Notes: generated from the sequence alone by a model not told the origin. A stretch of 64,000 nt of DNA from Mus musculus (GCF_000001635.26 NC_000081.6:7549501-7613500), one strand, 5' to 3'. Shown: positions 33,097-44,995, counted from the stretch's first letter. Numbers and translations: made by a program.

Positions 33097-33442
33097 TGTG
33101 ATGGTTACTGTTGCTCACAAACATAAAAGAATCTAGAGTCACCTAGATGGGCCTCTGGGCATGCCCATGGACTGTCTTGATTATGTTGATTGATGTAGGA
33201 AGCTCTGTCCACTGTGGGTACCACCATTCCCTGAATAGGATTCTGGACTTTATAAATGGAAATAGGGAACCGAGCAACACCGTTCATTGTTCTCTGCTTC
33301 TGACCACAGATACAATGTGAACAGATCTTTCAGGCTCCCTACAGCCTTAATTTCCCTACCACAATGGACTATACCCTTGATCTGTGAGCCAGAATAAGTC
33401 TTTCCCCTTAAGCTGATTTTATCATGGTATTTTATCACAGTG
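33097..33442 (+). mobile_element. Old MaLR-type LTR (ORR1/MTE-like)
   Basis: It starts TGTGATGGTTACTG and continues with CACCTAGATGGGCCTCTGGG, TTATAAATGGAAATAGGG, CTGTGAGCCAGAATAAGTC (poly(A) signal variant) and TGGTATTTTATCACAG. The 3' terminus is lost. Confidence 0.65.
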
Positions 33443-34007
33443 CCTACATGAGGGTGCCTGTAGAATTTTTCCTGGCACAGGCAGGGAACATCTTCAGGTC
33501 AGGTATATTGCAGAGGTAGTGCTGATGATGGTACCCCAGAATGTACTTGGTTCCTTCTAACAAACAGACATGACTGATGTGCTTCCTGCTTCTGGCTTCC
33601 TGGGTGTGTTGTTCCCCTGTTCCTCTCACACCCAAGCTTGGTCACCTAGCCTGTTATTAGGAGGCTGATGTTAGCTGACACTTGCCTCTGAGGCTTGCAG
33701 TCCCAAACTCCAATAAATGTCATCACCACACAGGGAAGATGGGACACACCTGGGAAGCTTTACCAAACTTCATTCTTCTATCCCCATCCCAGATTCTAAC
33801 TTGCTCTCTTGAGAACTGTTAGTTCTACATACTAGAAAACCAATCATGCCTCTATTTAAACAAAGATATCCAGTGATCTATACACAAAAACATATTAACT
33901 AATGGATCTAACCCATGACCAATTCTATATCTTTTATTAAAAATGGATGGATTTGATAGAACCGGACACAAACTGGTACTTGTTTAAAGGTGATAAGTCT
34001 TAACCAA
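33443..34007. other. Single-copy-looking sequence
   Basis: I see nothing recognisable. Confidence 0.5.
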
Positions 34008-34078
34008 ATGTCTAGCTAGCTCAGTGGTAGAGTGTTTGCTTGGCCAGGTTCAAGTCCCAGCACAATAAAAAAAAAATG
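34008..34078 (+). mobile_element. ID SINE
   Basis: GCTAGCTCAGTGGTAGAGTG, TTTGCTTGGCCAGGTTCAAG and TCCCAGCACAAT plus an A-rich tail form an ID element, derived from tRNA-Ala or BC1-like RNA. The A and B box words TAGCTCAGTGG and GGTTCAAGTCC are visible. It is a retroposon, not a functional tRNA gene. Confidence 0.85.
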
Positions 34079-35186
34079 TCTAAAAAATGAAAAGTGAACC
34101 AAAAAAAAAAAATCTTCTGACCCTGTATGTTGCTACATTACATTTAACTTTATGTTTTTCTAAACTAAGCAAAGCCCTTCCATCGTGTCATCTAGACTAC
34201 ATTTGCCTTGTGTGCTGGCTTGTGTCTCTGAGTTTGCACATGGTTTTAATAGGGTTCCCAGGTTGGCTTCTACAGAAATGTACAAGTACCAACCTATCTG
34301 TTGCTAATCCAGTTTCTTCCCAGGAAGTCTTCTGTTCTATGGGTTAGAATGAATCGGTCCCAAGGCTCAGTCTGGTCCCCTCCAGCCTAGACTTTTCTGC
34401 CCCTGGATGAGTCCCAGGGCAAAGCTGCCCAGACTGCACAGGGTGGTTGGACTGAGTGGAGTGGTTAAGCAGTCCAAGATGCACAGCCGAGGAAAAACAA
34501 AGCTGCCTCCTCTGCCTGAGCCCTGACAGCAGCAACCTTAATGTGGAAAAATGCATTTGTGGCAATACTTCCATCCTTTGTTGAGCTTAGCTGGAAACAG
34601 TGCTGCCAAGTGCTGAACGGCTGGCCCTGGGCAGCATGGGCCACATATTTCCACAGTCTACTCCAGCATAAACAGACCACACTTGCTACTCTGTGATGAG
34701 CCAGGAACTGTCCTGCATGAGGTCGACAAGGCAGCATCGAGGAACATGACTGAGGGTACGCCTGTACCCACCTTCCTCCTCCCCGAGCCTTCGGCAACCC
34801 TCACTCTGTCATAGCTCTCAAGTGTTCTGTGGCTTTAAGCAATCTAGCCTAGGATTCAGGATTAGCAATGAACTCTCCGTGCAATCATCTGGGGACTTAG
34901 CCTCTGGCCATCTTGTGGCCCTGCAAATATCCAGAGCCTTGGAGTCCATGGGTGGTGGCATTGACCTGGGGTGGAGGTGCTTGGGTGTCACCGTCACTGC
35001 TCTTTCAGGAATCAATGGTCAGTTATAGTATCATCTATCGGCAAAGGGAATTGGGACATGTTTTTCTTTCAGGGAGAAATGGGAAAAGATTTGTGAAAAC
35101 TAACTATGTCTTCTGTCATGGCTGCTTACTTGAGAAAGTCACTTAATCTGTATTTGAGTTTTCTCCCCGTATTAAATGAGTGTGCT
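34079..35186. other. Long single-copy stretch
   Basis: No repeat is recognised except a possible MIR fragment near 35115-35180 (AGAAAGTCACTTAATCTG). A 110-residue minus-strand ORF at 34465-34797 has no recognisable motif, signal or splice context and is treated as chance. Confidence 0.45.
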
Positions 35187-35242
35187 ATTCAGGGTTCTCC
35201 AGAAAAATAGAATCTTAAGCCTATAAGTTATCAATCTCTTGA

Positions 35243-35244
<2 letters not shown>

Positions 35245-35306
<62 letters not shown>
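35245..35306. repeat. (TC)n-(AC)n microsatellite
   Basis: About 16 TC units are followed directly by about 15 AC units. It occupies the region where this LTR family often carries simple repeats. Confidence 0.96.
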
Positions 35307-35311
<5 letters not shown>

Positions 35312-35429
35312 TATCCATGTGCATACATGTATGTATGTGTGCATGTGTGCTATGCATGTGTGTGTGTGCAGTTGAACCTTTACTTAACTTACAGTGGGAA
35401 TTATTCACCAGTAGCTGTGCTTATAGTTG

Positions 35430-35690
35430 ACACTATCTTAAGCTATAAAAATATTTAATACAGACAATCTTCTGAATACCATAGCTGAACACCACCGACC
35501 TCGAGGATACTTTGCACACTTAACCTGTTACTAGTGCACAGCATGAGCACACTCTGTGCTTCATATTGCTTCAAGCTGGATCAAGAAAAGGTAAAAAGTC
35601 AAAATTTGAAGTGTGTGGCACCTATCTAATGTGTACCAATTCCAGGACACCACAAAGTCAAAGGGGCGGTTTCTTGGAAGTGTATGCACA
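35430..35690. mobile_element. Tigger/MER8-like DNA transposon fragment (tentative)
   Basis: TAGCTGAACACCACCGACCT, CGAGGATACTTTGCACACTT, AACCTGTTACTAGTGCACAG and AAAGTCAAAATTTGAAGTGT resemble an ancient nonautonomous Tigger-type element. It interrupts the MaLR LTR. Confidence 0.4.
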
Positions 35691-36065
35691 CGTGGAACAC
35701 AGAGAGAAAGAGACAGAGGAACAGAGAGACGAAGAGAGATATTTTTTTAAGAAGTGGTTTATTTTAACTGGCTCACACATTGTTGAGGCTGGAAAGTCTA
35801 AAATCTGCAGGACAGACCCGGCTGGAGGCCCAAGGAAGGGCTGCTGTGATTGGTTAAAGATGGAGGCCAAATTCAATCTTGCTTGGGGGAACCTTGGTTT
35901 CCCTTCTCTTGATCCTTCTAACTAATTGAACGAAACCCCACCCACATTATCTATTTACTCAAATTTTATTGATTGAAATGTGAACCACCAGAGTTTTCAA
36001 ATGTCTTTACAATAACGTCTGTTCTAATACTTTCCCAAGTGTCCATGCTATGGCTGACCCTGGTG

Positions 36066-36867
36066 GACATATACAGCAAACTTTCCCAGCAGCCATGATA
36101 TATTAGGGCACCTGGGACCATGCTTGCATCTAGAAAGTCCTCAGTGTGGTTTAATTTACTGCTGTGACTAGTGTCACCATCACTACCAGCGAGGCCAGAG
36201 CTCAGCACCCCATCAGCACATCCTGGATGCTGTCCCTCAAAACATCTAGGAAGCAACTGAGCCACAGGGGTCTATTTTATGTAAGTACAGAGTTTGTTTA
36301 CCTTTTCTTCAGATCTTTGCTTCTAGTCCTTATAATCCTGCAGAGTGGGCAGTGTCACGTTATTCCTACTGTTCTTACTTTAGAGTTGAGTTTCAGAGCG
36401 GGTACTTGGCCTCTCCACTGACCCTCCATGTTCCTTCCCTGTCCCCAATTCCAGAATCTGTTTAAGCTGAGCCATCTTTTCCTGGGCAGGTGACACATTT
36501 CTCCCAACCTGACATAAAGCTCTCTATGTATTATAATCCCAGAGAAATAATAATATGATAAGCTCAGGGTAAGACTGACTCGAGTGTCTCCATGAACACG
36601 GCGGCCCTTTGAGCCCGTCAGTCACATGGGGTTTTGGGAGTGGATGTTGGCATACCCAATTCACCATTTAAAATATTATTTTTCAAGGAAAAAAAAAATA
36701 CAAACCCCACAATTCAAGAAATAAACATGAGCATGGGCTTTTGGAATGCAGCTCTGTTTATAAAAGATTTCCTGTGAGACAGAGCTGACACCAGGGCTGG
36801 GTTTAGGCTCAGCTGGGAGGCAATAAGAATTTGCGCTCCCTGTGTTTTGAAAATGATCCTTTTTATT
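36066..36867. other. Mostly single-copy sequence
   Basis: A weak antisense MIR-like match may lie at 36333-36425. The stretch 36580-36830 holds CpG-containing words such as CATGAACACGGCGGCCC and an AT-rich block, and may be conserved noncoding DNA. No gene is seen. Confidence 0.4.
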
Positions 36868-37091
36868 TTATCTTTAAAGATTTATTTGTTCTTTTATTTT
36901 GTGTGTGTATTCTTGTCTGTATGAGGACCAAGTATGTACAGGTACTCAAAAAGATCAGAAAAGAACACTGGCTCCCCTAAAACTGTGACCTATAGGAGAC
37001 TGTGAGGCGCGCCATGTGGGTACAAGCTGAACTTGGGTCTTCTGCAAGCTCAGTAAGGATCCTTAACCACTGCGCCTTCTCTCCAGCCCCA
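36868..37091 (-). mobile_element. B3-type SINE, antisense
   Basis: TTTATCTTTAAAGATTTATT, GTCTGTATGAGGACCAAGTA, GCTGAACTTGGGTCTTCTGC and CTTAACCACTGCGCCTTCTC form an antisense B3 element. Confidence 0.85.
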
Positions 37092-38396
37092 CTTTTGTTC
37101 TCTCCCACACTGCCTTGATTGCTTTAATGTAATTGTTTATATTAAATAAATGAACAGATATAAAAGCCAAGAGTCTAAGTAACTGACTTCACTCTGCCCT
37201 AACTACTTGAATTGCCCCAGATAAATCTTCTTTGGTTTCCTTTACTGGGAATGGAGGGGTTAGATGGATTCCTGGTGGAGTCCACATTTCTCAGGCTGAC
37301 CTTTTTCTCCTCTTGTAGTCTCCTCCCCAGCCACCTGTTGATCAAGACTTATGAAGGACTTCACTCATCCTAAGTCTTAATGAATGAATGAATACAGTGA
37401 CCCCAAAGCCTCCCCTACACAAAAGCATTCAGTACTAATGGTAGGAATCCAGCCATAAAGCCACATGGTTGGAGAAATCTTTCAGGAAAATGTCCCTCTA
37501 TGGTCACTTGAATCATTAACTTGGGACATAGTGTTCTCCACCCTCCCCCTAGATAACCTCGTGTTATAAACCCAGCCCCCAATATTTGAAGAGGGAAATC
37601 TGGCAAAAGCTGGAAGGATCATGGTAACTGGACTCATGTGGTAGTTGGTGGGAGAAAGTCATTGCTCCCCAAACCCAAAAATCTCTTAGAAGGCAGATTA
37701 TTTCAGCTGCTTGAGCTAGGGCACTTTGTAATGGAGTTGGGGAAGAGCCTCCTGTCCAGCCAAAAGCACGCTCCCCTCTCCCCAAGGACACTCTTGACTG
37801 CTCCACAGAACTTTTTCTTCCTGACCTGTGAGCTGGCCAATCATGTTCTTCTGAAACTAGATACTGTAAGGTCAGACTTGTGCATAGCAAAAGAGGCTGC
37901 CCTGGCCCACTAATCCAAAGAAAGGATAGCTTTACACAGGGCTCATAGCGTTCCGCTCAGCCCATAATGCTTGCATGTGTCTGGGGCAGCATTGCTGCTA
38001 AATACCCAAGACCAATCTAAGCCTGCTGAGTAGTCCACCCACTCATGTCAACTCAGAGTAAGTCTTACTGCAGGCCATAACAGGCCTAGCAGTTCTGTGA
38101 CAGAGGGTTCTGTCCTGTTTATGTAACTCCTGCAGTAGATGACCTTGGAAGAGTTGCTCAAATCCTATGAGCCCTTCTTTCTGCCTTTGGCTTTCTACTA
38201 GAAAGATCAGCACACTGATAGTCAAGTATTCCTCCCTTTATAACCTTCTTTCCAAAGGACAACTGGGAACAACACATGTCAACATATACCTTTGACATGG
38301 CACTATGACAATACAACTATGCTCCCACTCAACTGAGGATTATGGTCATTTTACTAGTGAAGGAGCAAGGTCTTAGAAAGATTTAGTAACTGCAGT
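37092..38396. other. Long single-copy stretch
   Basis: No gene is recognised. A possible antisense MIR remnant lies at 38325-38396 (GGATTATGGTCATTTTACTA). The overlapping ORFs at 37564-37913 lack motifs. Confidence 0.45.
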
Positions 38397-38725
38397 AAGC
38401 TGAAATATGTTTCCTTCCAAGACATACGTCAGCTTCCCGATCCCATGTGGATTTGAAGACAGACAGGGTCTTTAGTGGTCATTTAGGTTTAATGAGGTTT
38501 TAGGGAAGAGCCCTAAGAGGGTGTGAATGGTTATCTTTCTAAGAGGAGCAGATATAAGAAGTCAAAAGAGAGCAGGTGTGCTCTTTCTGCTTGAGCCCAG
38601 GGGCCATGTGAGGGCACAAGACGCTGAGTAACCATCTGCAAACCCACATAAGTGGCCACACCAGGATTCAGATTGGCCAACAACGGGGTCTTGGACTTTG
38701 AGCCTCCATTCAAACTGTGAGGACA
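38397..38725 (+). mobile_element. MLT1-type MaLR LTR
   Basis: GAAGACAGACAGGGTCTTTA, GCAGATATAAGAAGTC, GGGGCCATGTGAGGGCACAA, GTCTTGGACTTTGAGCCTCC and CAAACTGTGAGGAC follow the order of eutherian MLT1-type MaLR LTRs. Confidence 0.65.
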
Positions 38726-39049
38726 AAACTGAAGACACTCAGTCTATGAGACTTGGTTCTGGCAAATGCAGAGAACTGAATTTAGGGGATGGATAGAGGT
38801 AGACCCCAACAAGAAGCTGCATTACTCCTCTCAATCCTGTTGGAGATCTCAGACCATTCAATGCTGAAATCTGGGCATTGGCTGGCTTCTCTAACATCAG
38901 GACACCACTGTTCAGAGCCTCACTACCTTGCCCTGTTCAAGCTCCAGCAGTAAGTTCTTTGCACTGATAGCACCTGTCATTACACAAGGTCACTGAAATG
39001 CGTTTGACTTGTGACTTTGTAATATCCACTTGAATTCAAGTATGAAAGA
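38726..39049. other. Unassigned sequence
   Basis: I see nothing recognisable. Confidence 0.5.
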
Positions 39050-39418
39050 TGTTTTAGTTCAGGTTTCTATTGCTGTGAAGATACCCCATGACCATGACAA
39101 CTCTTATACAGGAAAACATTTAATTGATGCTGGTTTACAGTTCAGAGGCTTAGTTCACTATCCTCATGGCAGGAAGCATGGAAGCAGGTAAGCAAACACC
39201 GTTCTAGAGAGGTAGCTGGGAGTTCTACATCTGGGACTGCAGACAGCAGGGAGAGAAAGTAAGCAACTGGACCTGGTTTGAGCTTCTGAGATGTCCAAGC
39301 CCAGCCCCTAGTAACACATCTCTTTCAACAAAACCACGCCTACTCCAACAAGGCCACACCTCCTATTAGTGCCACTCCCTATGGGCCTATGAAAGCCATT
39401 TTTATTCAAACCAGCACA
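39050..39418 (-). mobile_element. MT-class MaLR solo LTR, antisense
   Basis: It begins TGTTTTAGTTCAGGTTTCTA and continues with CCATGACCATGACAACTCTT, GGAAAACATTTAATTGATGC, GGCAGGAAGCATGGAAGCAG, AACAAGGCCACACCTCCTAT and ends CAAACCAGCACA. These are the antisense landmarks of a rodent MT LTR, 369 bp long. No matching 5-bp duplication remains. Confidence 0.85.
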
Positions 39419-39844
39419 AATGTGAATCTCAATTTTGGGGCTTAATTAGTTTAGAAGTCATTTTAATATCTTATTGTTAAATGAGCTGTCACTCCATATT
39501 TCAACTTTTAAGAATGAAAGATACAAACTTTTTAAATAACACTGGAAAATGACAAACCTCTGAAAATAGTTGACTTGTAAATTAAAAATAAATTATAAAT
39601 CTTTTCTTTAGCACTAGGTTTTTATTGTCATTAAAATTGAAAGGAAAAAGGAACAAAAAGAAGGCATCGTTGGTTTACAACTTGGATCAACATTCAATCT
39701 ATTTTTATTGTATCTCCTTTGCTCAAGATAGAGGATAGCTTAGGATAGTATTTACTTTATAATGAATAGTATTTGTGTGTTGAAAGTGCCAGTGCTGACC
39801 TACACTGGGGAACTGGAGTAAGTAAAGGCATTTTACCATTTAAT
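39419..39844. other. AT-rich unassigned sequence
   Basis: I see nothing recognisable. Confidence 0.5.
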
Positions 39845-40292
39845 AGTTTGAATGTGAAGTGTCCCCAGGAAAGGCTCCTGAGTTCAAGATTTGGTACCCA
39901 ACTATTGGTACCAGTAAGCAGTTATTGGATCTTGAAGAAACCTACCTCATTCAATACGTTAGGACATTGATGAACTTATAATTTATTAAGAAGTGGTAGA
40001 GAGGGTAGCCCAGTTGGAAGAAGGCGGGCATTAGAGGCATGCTCTTGAAGGATGTACACATTATCTTCCATCGCCTCCTCTCTGCTTCCCAACCACTTTG
40101 AAGTCAGCATCTTCCCTCAGCCATGTGCCTCCCCACCATGATGCTCTTCCTCACATATACTGGCTCAGAAGGGACAAAGCCACGTGTTCATCAGCTCTGA
40201 CCGCTGACCCCATGAGCCAAAGGAAGTCCCTTATCTCTTAGGCTGTTTGCTCAAGTGTCTTGTCACAACAATGAAACACTATTCTAAAGGTA
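39845..40292 (+). mobile_element. MaLR-type LTR (MTE-like)
   Basis: ATAGTTTGAATGTGAAGTGT, CTTCCCTCAGCCATGTGCCT, CCACCATGATGCTCTTCCTC, CCATGAGCCAAAGGAAGTCC and TCTTGTCACAACAATGAAAC follow an old MaLR LTR in sense orientation. Confidence 0.7.
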
Positions 40293-40884
40293 TAAAAAAT
40301 ATACACATATTTGTCTTCAGGTATCTACCTAAGTCTGCATTTGCCCATGTGAGCATAAAGTATTCTGGAAATGAGTCACAAAAGGAACCAGATAATATTG
40401 GTTTTCCTGATGGATGAGGACTTGAGTCTAGGGGAAAAATGAGAAAGACACTTTTAAAAATTTTTCTCTGTGAGTTTTTCTATATTATTCGCTATTGTGG
40501 AAAACTATGCAAACTTTAAATTAACTTCTAAGTTAATTTTGCATGTTCATTTGACCACATAACAAGATCCCAAGTGAAAATACTGAATCCTCTCAGAACC
40601 CAGAACCTTCTGGAACTCAAAAGATTCTCTGTATGCTCGTTCAGTTAATACCCAGCCTCTAAATCATTTTAGCCCAGAATATGATCTTTCATGTCTAGCT
40701 TGTTTCTAAACGATTCAAGTATTGTTTTCATTAGCTTTGTTTATGTTATTACACATGCCTGCCCCTTTTGTCATTATATAGAATTCTGTAGTGTGATTAC
40801 GTCACAGTTTGTGAGCCTCTACTGCTTGCTCATGTAAATCAAGTTGTTTTCATTTGGGTGATATTATGAATAAAAGCTAGCTGA
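40293..40884. other. AT-rich unassigned sequence
   Basis: I see nothing recognisable. Confidence 0.5.
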
Positions 40885-41003
40885 AGTATTCTGGTAGCAT
40901 TCTGTAAGTCTATTGGAGGAATTAAAAGTATTCATTGCCAAGAAATTGCTGAATCACAGGTTAAGCTGGCTATTCTCCCATCATTTCTATCTTCCCTTGC
41001 TAT

Positions 41004-41059
<56 letters not shown>

Positions 41060-41245
41060 CCTCTCCCTCTCCCTTTCCCCCCCCCCTCTCTCTCTCACTA
41101 TTCTATTCATCATGTGGTCCTCAGTAGAAGTCACTGGGGTGCTAGACTTAAGAAATGTTAACTAAATAAACCCTTTGCTTCATAAAGTTCTCAGCCCTGG
41201 GTATTTTGTTATACAAATGCAAAACAGACTAAAACATAATAAATG
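40885..41245 (+). mobile_element. MaLR-type LTR with expanded CT tract
   Basis: The end AACTAAATAAACCCTTTGCT (poly(A) signal AATAAA), AGCCCTGGGTATTTTGTTAT and AAAACAGACTAAAACA is typical of an old MaLR LTR. The interior is replaced by a pyrimidine tract at 41007-41098. Confidence 0.55.
41007..41098. repeat. (CT)n pyrimidine tract
   Basis: About 47 bases of CT units are followed by CCCTCT words and a C run. Confidence 0.95.
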
Positions 41246-41399
41246 GCAAGACATTCTACTACTTTGCCAGTGAGGAAACAAAACATATATATATTATAAT
41301 TTTTGAGACTCATTCTGACTTCAGAATGCCATTATATATTTAAAGGTTCCTTTAGAGTAGATAAAATATAGATCAATTTTTAGGTTTTAGATTTCCTAA

Positions 41400-41586
41400 T
41401 TGCTTGTATTTATTTACATATGTGAATATATGCATGGGTGAGCATTTGCCATGTTGCTCAGGCAGAGGCCAAAGGACAACTTGTGAGAACTGGTTCTTTC
41501 CTTCTACCTTGTTGCCCTTGAGGTTTGAACTTAGGTCATCAGGTTTGATAGCAAGCCTCTCTACCCACTAACTTCATATATCTGGC
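41400..41586 (-). mobile_element. B3/B4-type SINE, antisense
   Basis: GGCAGAGGCCAAAGGACAAC, GAGAACTGGTTCTTTCCTTC and GAACTTAGGTCATCAGGTTT follow an antisense B-class tRNA-derived SINE. The final tRNA-like end is diverged (CTACCCACTAACTTCATATA). Confidence 0.65.
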
Positions 41587-41665
41587 CATGGAGAAAAACT
41601 TAGACAGCAGTACCAAGCTTTACTATGAAGAAGCCTCTTTGATGCTTAGTACACTTTGGTATTTT

Positions 41666-41810
41666 GTATTGTATTGTATTGTATTGTATTGTATTGTATT
41701 GTATTGTATTGTATTGTATTGTATTGTATTGTATTGTATTCTGTTCTGTTCTGTTCTATTCTATTCTATTCTATTCTATTCTATTCTATTCTATTCTATT
41801 CTATTCTGTT
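41666..41810. repeat. Pentanucleotide array (GTATT)15-(CTGTT)3-(CTATT)10-CTGTT
   Basis: Fifteen perfect GTATT units (41666-41740) are followed by three CTGTT units and ten CTATT units, ending with a further CTGTT. The related motifs show stepwise mutation and spread within one array. The Ile/Val/Leu-rich ORFs here are artefacts. Confidence 0.98.
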
Positions 41811-44016
41811 ACTCCTTCTCCCAATATTAGCCATGGTTCTTTAAATTACTTTTTATATAATAGATTTTAACCTGTAGGTTTAAAAGAAGCATGGTTACAG
41901 TCAAAGTGCATGATGTATACATAACTTATGAGTCTACTGGTCATGCAATAGACCCCAAATGGCAAGTACTTTGCAGGTTATTATATGCCTCTCTGAGCTA
42001 AATTGCCTGGAAATGCAAGACAGACCAACACATAGACTTTGTTATGGGAATAACACACTGCTTCTGTCAGTGTGCTTTGCTATAATTAATCCATGAGACA
42101 TGTCAGCCAGGGCATTTCTGAGTGCTGATTGAAGCATGCCTCCTGTATGTTGTAAGGTATGTGTCCAAAATTAGAGTGGCTGAAAGCCTCTGCAAAAAGG
42201 ATAGCAATCCTTCTCTGAGACACCCCTGCCTGGGGTGGTAGACTACTATTTATGTAAGCCTGGTTAGGTGAGAGGTACACTCACTTTTGCCTTACAAGTC
42301 CCTACATATCCAAGTACAGTAGCCAGTTAGAACACTGTACCATAGCCCCATTTTCCATAGCTTAGAGTACAGTCTGTTCCAAATACTCAAGAGCCCGGGG
42401 AGAAATGGGGGGAGTAGGATGTCACTTGCACATTACTTGAGCCCTCTATCACACACTGAGTATCATGTGTGTGTGTGTGGGGGGGGGGTGCCTGTATCAC
42501 ACAGATAATCCATTGGAATTCCAGACAGCTTGGACATTTTGTCAGGAGCACAGCAGTAGGGAATCTATGAGTGAGGCCTCTCACCCCATACTGCAGAAAG
42601 TGAAGACTGGCCAGGGATTATCCCCCAAAACAGAAACAAGAACACTGAATTTTCCAAAGAGTTTCCAGGAATGGTACTCTCTAGCTGCTTGCTATGCACT
42701 GCACAAGCATGCATAGAATTATCCAGAGTGCAGAAAAGTACTTCTTACTCGTCCTATTTGTTATGAAGTTCCACCTTGAGGAAGAAACTCTGGACATCCT
42801 CTCGTAGGACAAAGGTGCCAGTGAAGGTAGAACTCAAGACAAGAACACAACTGTGATCTAAAAATCCCTAAACCCAAGTGTTAAAACCTGGAGCTTCATA
42901 AGCTTTTGTTGCTTTCAAAAATTATATCCCACTTTCCTTGGAAGATGTTGTCCATTGCTTCCTTCTCATAGGAGCTCAGCTCTTCCAGGTATTTAGACTC
43001 ACAGCAGCAGACTCTGATGCTGTGTATCGTAGTACAGGCTGCTCATTGCATGAGAGCACCCAGCCAAGAAGCTGAGTAGGGCCAAATCCCAGCCTGCACT
43101 GCTCTGCTCCAACTGTGCATAATGGGGCAGAATGGCTTCTGCTGAGAGGAAGGGGCACTGTATGGATTTGTGAAGAGGTCCTGTAAATGTAGAAAAGGGG
43201 AAGGCAACAGGAACCGTAGCTACCACACCTTGGATTGGTTACAAGCCACTCTTTGCCTACCCCATAGGATAATTTGGCATTTTAGTTCAGGAAGTGGAGT
43301 GTGATCCCAGTTGTACAGATTTGGGGTATGTCTGCAACGAAGCTCTAAAGCTCAGTTACCACCTTTTGTTTAGAATTTTGTTCAAAATCCTCATGTAACT
43401 GGATAAGAGCTGAGAGCTAAGGAGGTCAAACTACAGAAAATAATACATTCTTATACCTTAAAGGATGTTCAAACTAGACTGAGGGTCATTAAAATGGACT
43501 GTACCTTGGCAGAAGTCCTCCCAGGGTCCCCCAGCTCTGACCTCAAATCCTAAATAACATAAAGGCAATTCTCTCATCTGGAAAATTCTGGGTTTCCCCT
43601 ACCAAAATCAGCAGATTGGCTGTTACTTGATATATCACTGATAGAAAAATCAAGCAGCAAGCTTGGTGAGCATAGCCAGGCCCTCTTCTAAAAAATGCTC
43701 GATTAGAAACTGCACATTTAAACGCCCCAGTTCAGCCTTTGCCCAAATTCCAGCAAGTTCTCCTGCTGCTTTGTCACAGGACTGTGTGGACTTGTCCAAA
43801 TGGAAATGTGTGTGGTTTAACAGGGCCACCCTAGCCCTGCTCCTGCTGCTCTTCTTTTTTCCTAGGGTAATGTCATCCCTTGATTGCTTTTGGGCGACTG
43901 TAGATAACCTTCCTTCTCCCTGGAGCCTCTCCTCATTCTAACTCTTGGGCTTCATGATTCTGAGAATATGCTTACCACTGTCTCACTTAGTGGGTTTCAT
44001 CGAGGCTCTTCAGTCT

Positions 44017-44017
<1 letters not shown>
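41811..44017. other. Long single-copy stretch
   Basis: About 2.2 kb contains no recognised interspersed repeat. A short (TG)n plus G run lies at 42466-42489. Overlapping minus-strand ORFs at 42976-43226 and a plus ORF at 43663-43941 have no recognisable motif. Confidence 0.45.

Positions 44018-44063
<46 letters not shown>
44018..44063. repeat. (CA)n microsatellite
   Basis: Twenty-three uninterrupted CA units occur. Confidence 0.97.
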
Positions 44064-44064
<1 letters not shown>

Positions 44065-44174
44065 ATGGCTGGCTTCTCTATATCCTCCTAGGACTCTATG
44101 TTATGAGTTCCCTGAGATACCATCTCTGCCATTCCTCCCTCTTTTTCAAATATGTCTCATTTCCAACATTCTCA

Positions 44175-44335
44175 TTGCAAAGTTCATATGATTCTCATTT
44201 CCTTGTCTTCCTGTTACTCTTCAGTCTCTTCTACTACAATTTAACCTCCAGTGAGGGTAGGCACCTAAATGTTTCCAGACTCCACCCATTACTGTCACAG
44301 GCTAGGTCAGTTCAACACTTGCTGAATAAATGAAG
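44175..44335 (+). mobile_element. L2 LINE 3' end (tentative)
   Basis: CAGTGAGGGTAGGCACCTAA and TTCAACACTTGCTGAATAAA with TGAAGG fit the 3' end of the ancient L2 element (GAGGGCAGGGA..., GCTCAATAAATATTTGTTGAATGAA). Confidence 0.5.
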
Positions 44336-44666
44336 GTGTGAAGAAACTCCCCAACATTTCATTTTTACTTCTGGGTAAGACTTTATACCTTACATTCCAA
44401 ATCAGGACACATTTAAGAGAGAATGAAAATGCTAATTATTAGTTGTGTTGAGATGAAAATACATAACCCATGTCATACAATCACTATGCAGAGTATCTCC
44501 TTCTAAATTTTCCATCATTAACAACTATGTTCCCAAGATTCACAGTGTCTTATGGATACCAACTAAACAATCTTGCTTTGTGACGCTTCCTTCTCTTCTG
44601 GATTAAATATTTCTCTTGATGTCTGCATAGGACAACTTCAAGCTCTTCTTGTAGAAAACAGAATAT
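44336..44666. other. Single-copy-looking sequence
   Basis: I see nothing recognisable. Confidence 0.5.
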
Positions 44667-44995
44667 GGCTGGGGAGGTGGCTTACTGGTACACAAACCTT
44701 TTGCCATGCAAGTGTGGGAACCTGAATTCAAATCTCCCAACCTACCTAAAAGCTAGACAGTAATGCCCATCTGTAACACCAACATTCCTATAGCAAAAGA
44801 GGAGGGTGAAATGAGAGGCTTCCTGGAAGCTTGTGGACCTCTCTGTCTGGGATAAGCAGAGGCAGACAACAGAGAGCCCTGCCTTAAATTACACAAAAGT
44901 TGAAAACTCACCCTGAAGGTTATCCTCTGAAAAAACACACATGCACCATGGCATGTGTGTGTTGGTACCAACGCACATGAACACATACATATCGC
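44667..44995 (+). mobile_element. B4/RSINE1-type SINE
   Basis: GGCTGGGGAGGTGGCTTACT, TGCCATGCAAGTGTGGGAAC, CCTGAATTCAAATCTCC and an ACACACATGCACC-rich 3' end fit an old sense B4/RSINE element. Confidence 0.75.

Larger units (their letters stand above)
35187..36065 (-). mobile_element. MLT1/MST-type MaLR LTR, antisense, split by a microsatellite and a DNA transposon
   Basis: The left end reads CTATTCAGGGTTCTCCAGAA and the right part reads GGTTTATTTTAACTGGCTCA, TTGAGGCTGGAAAGTCTAAA, CGAAACCCCACCCACATTAT and TATTTACTCAAATTTTATTG. This is the reversed order of eutherian-age MaLR LTRs. Between these parts sit a TC/AC array and an unrelated segment (35430-35690). Confidence 0.6.

Noticed and set aside
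34008..34078. Functional tRNA gene
   Set aside because: A and B box words are present, but the sequence is an ID SINE with an A tail and lacks a full cloverleaf.
34465..34797. 110-residue minus-strand ORF as a gene
   Set aside because: It has no recognisable motif, signal peptide or splice context, and its length is compatible with chance in moderately GC-rich DNA.
40913..41161. Leu/Ser-rich ORF near 41 kb as a membrane protein
   Set aside because: It is produced by the CT tract within a MaLR LTR.
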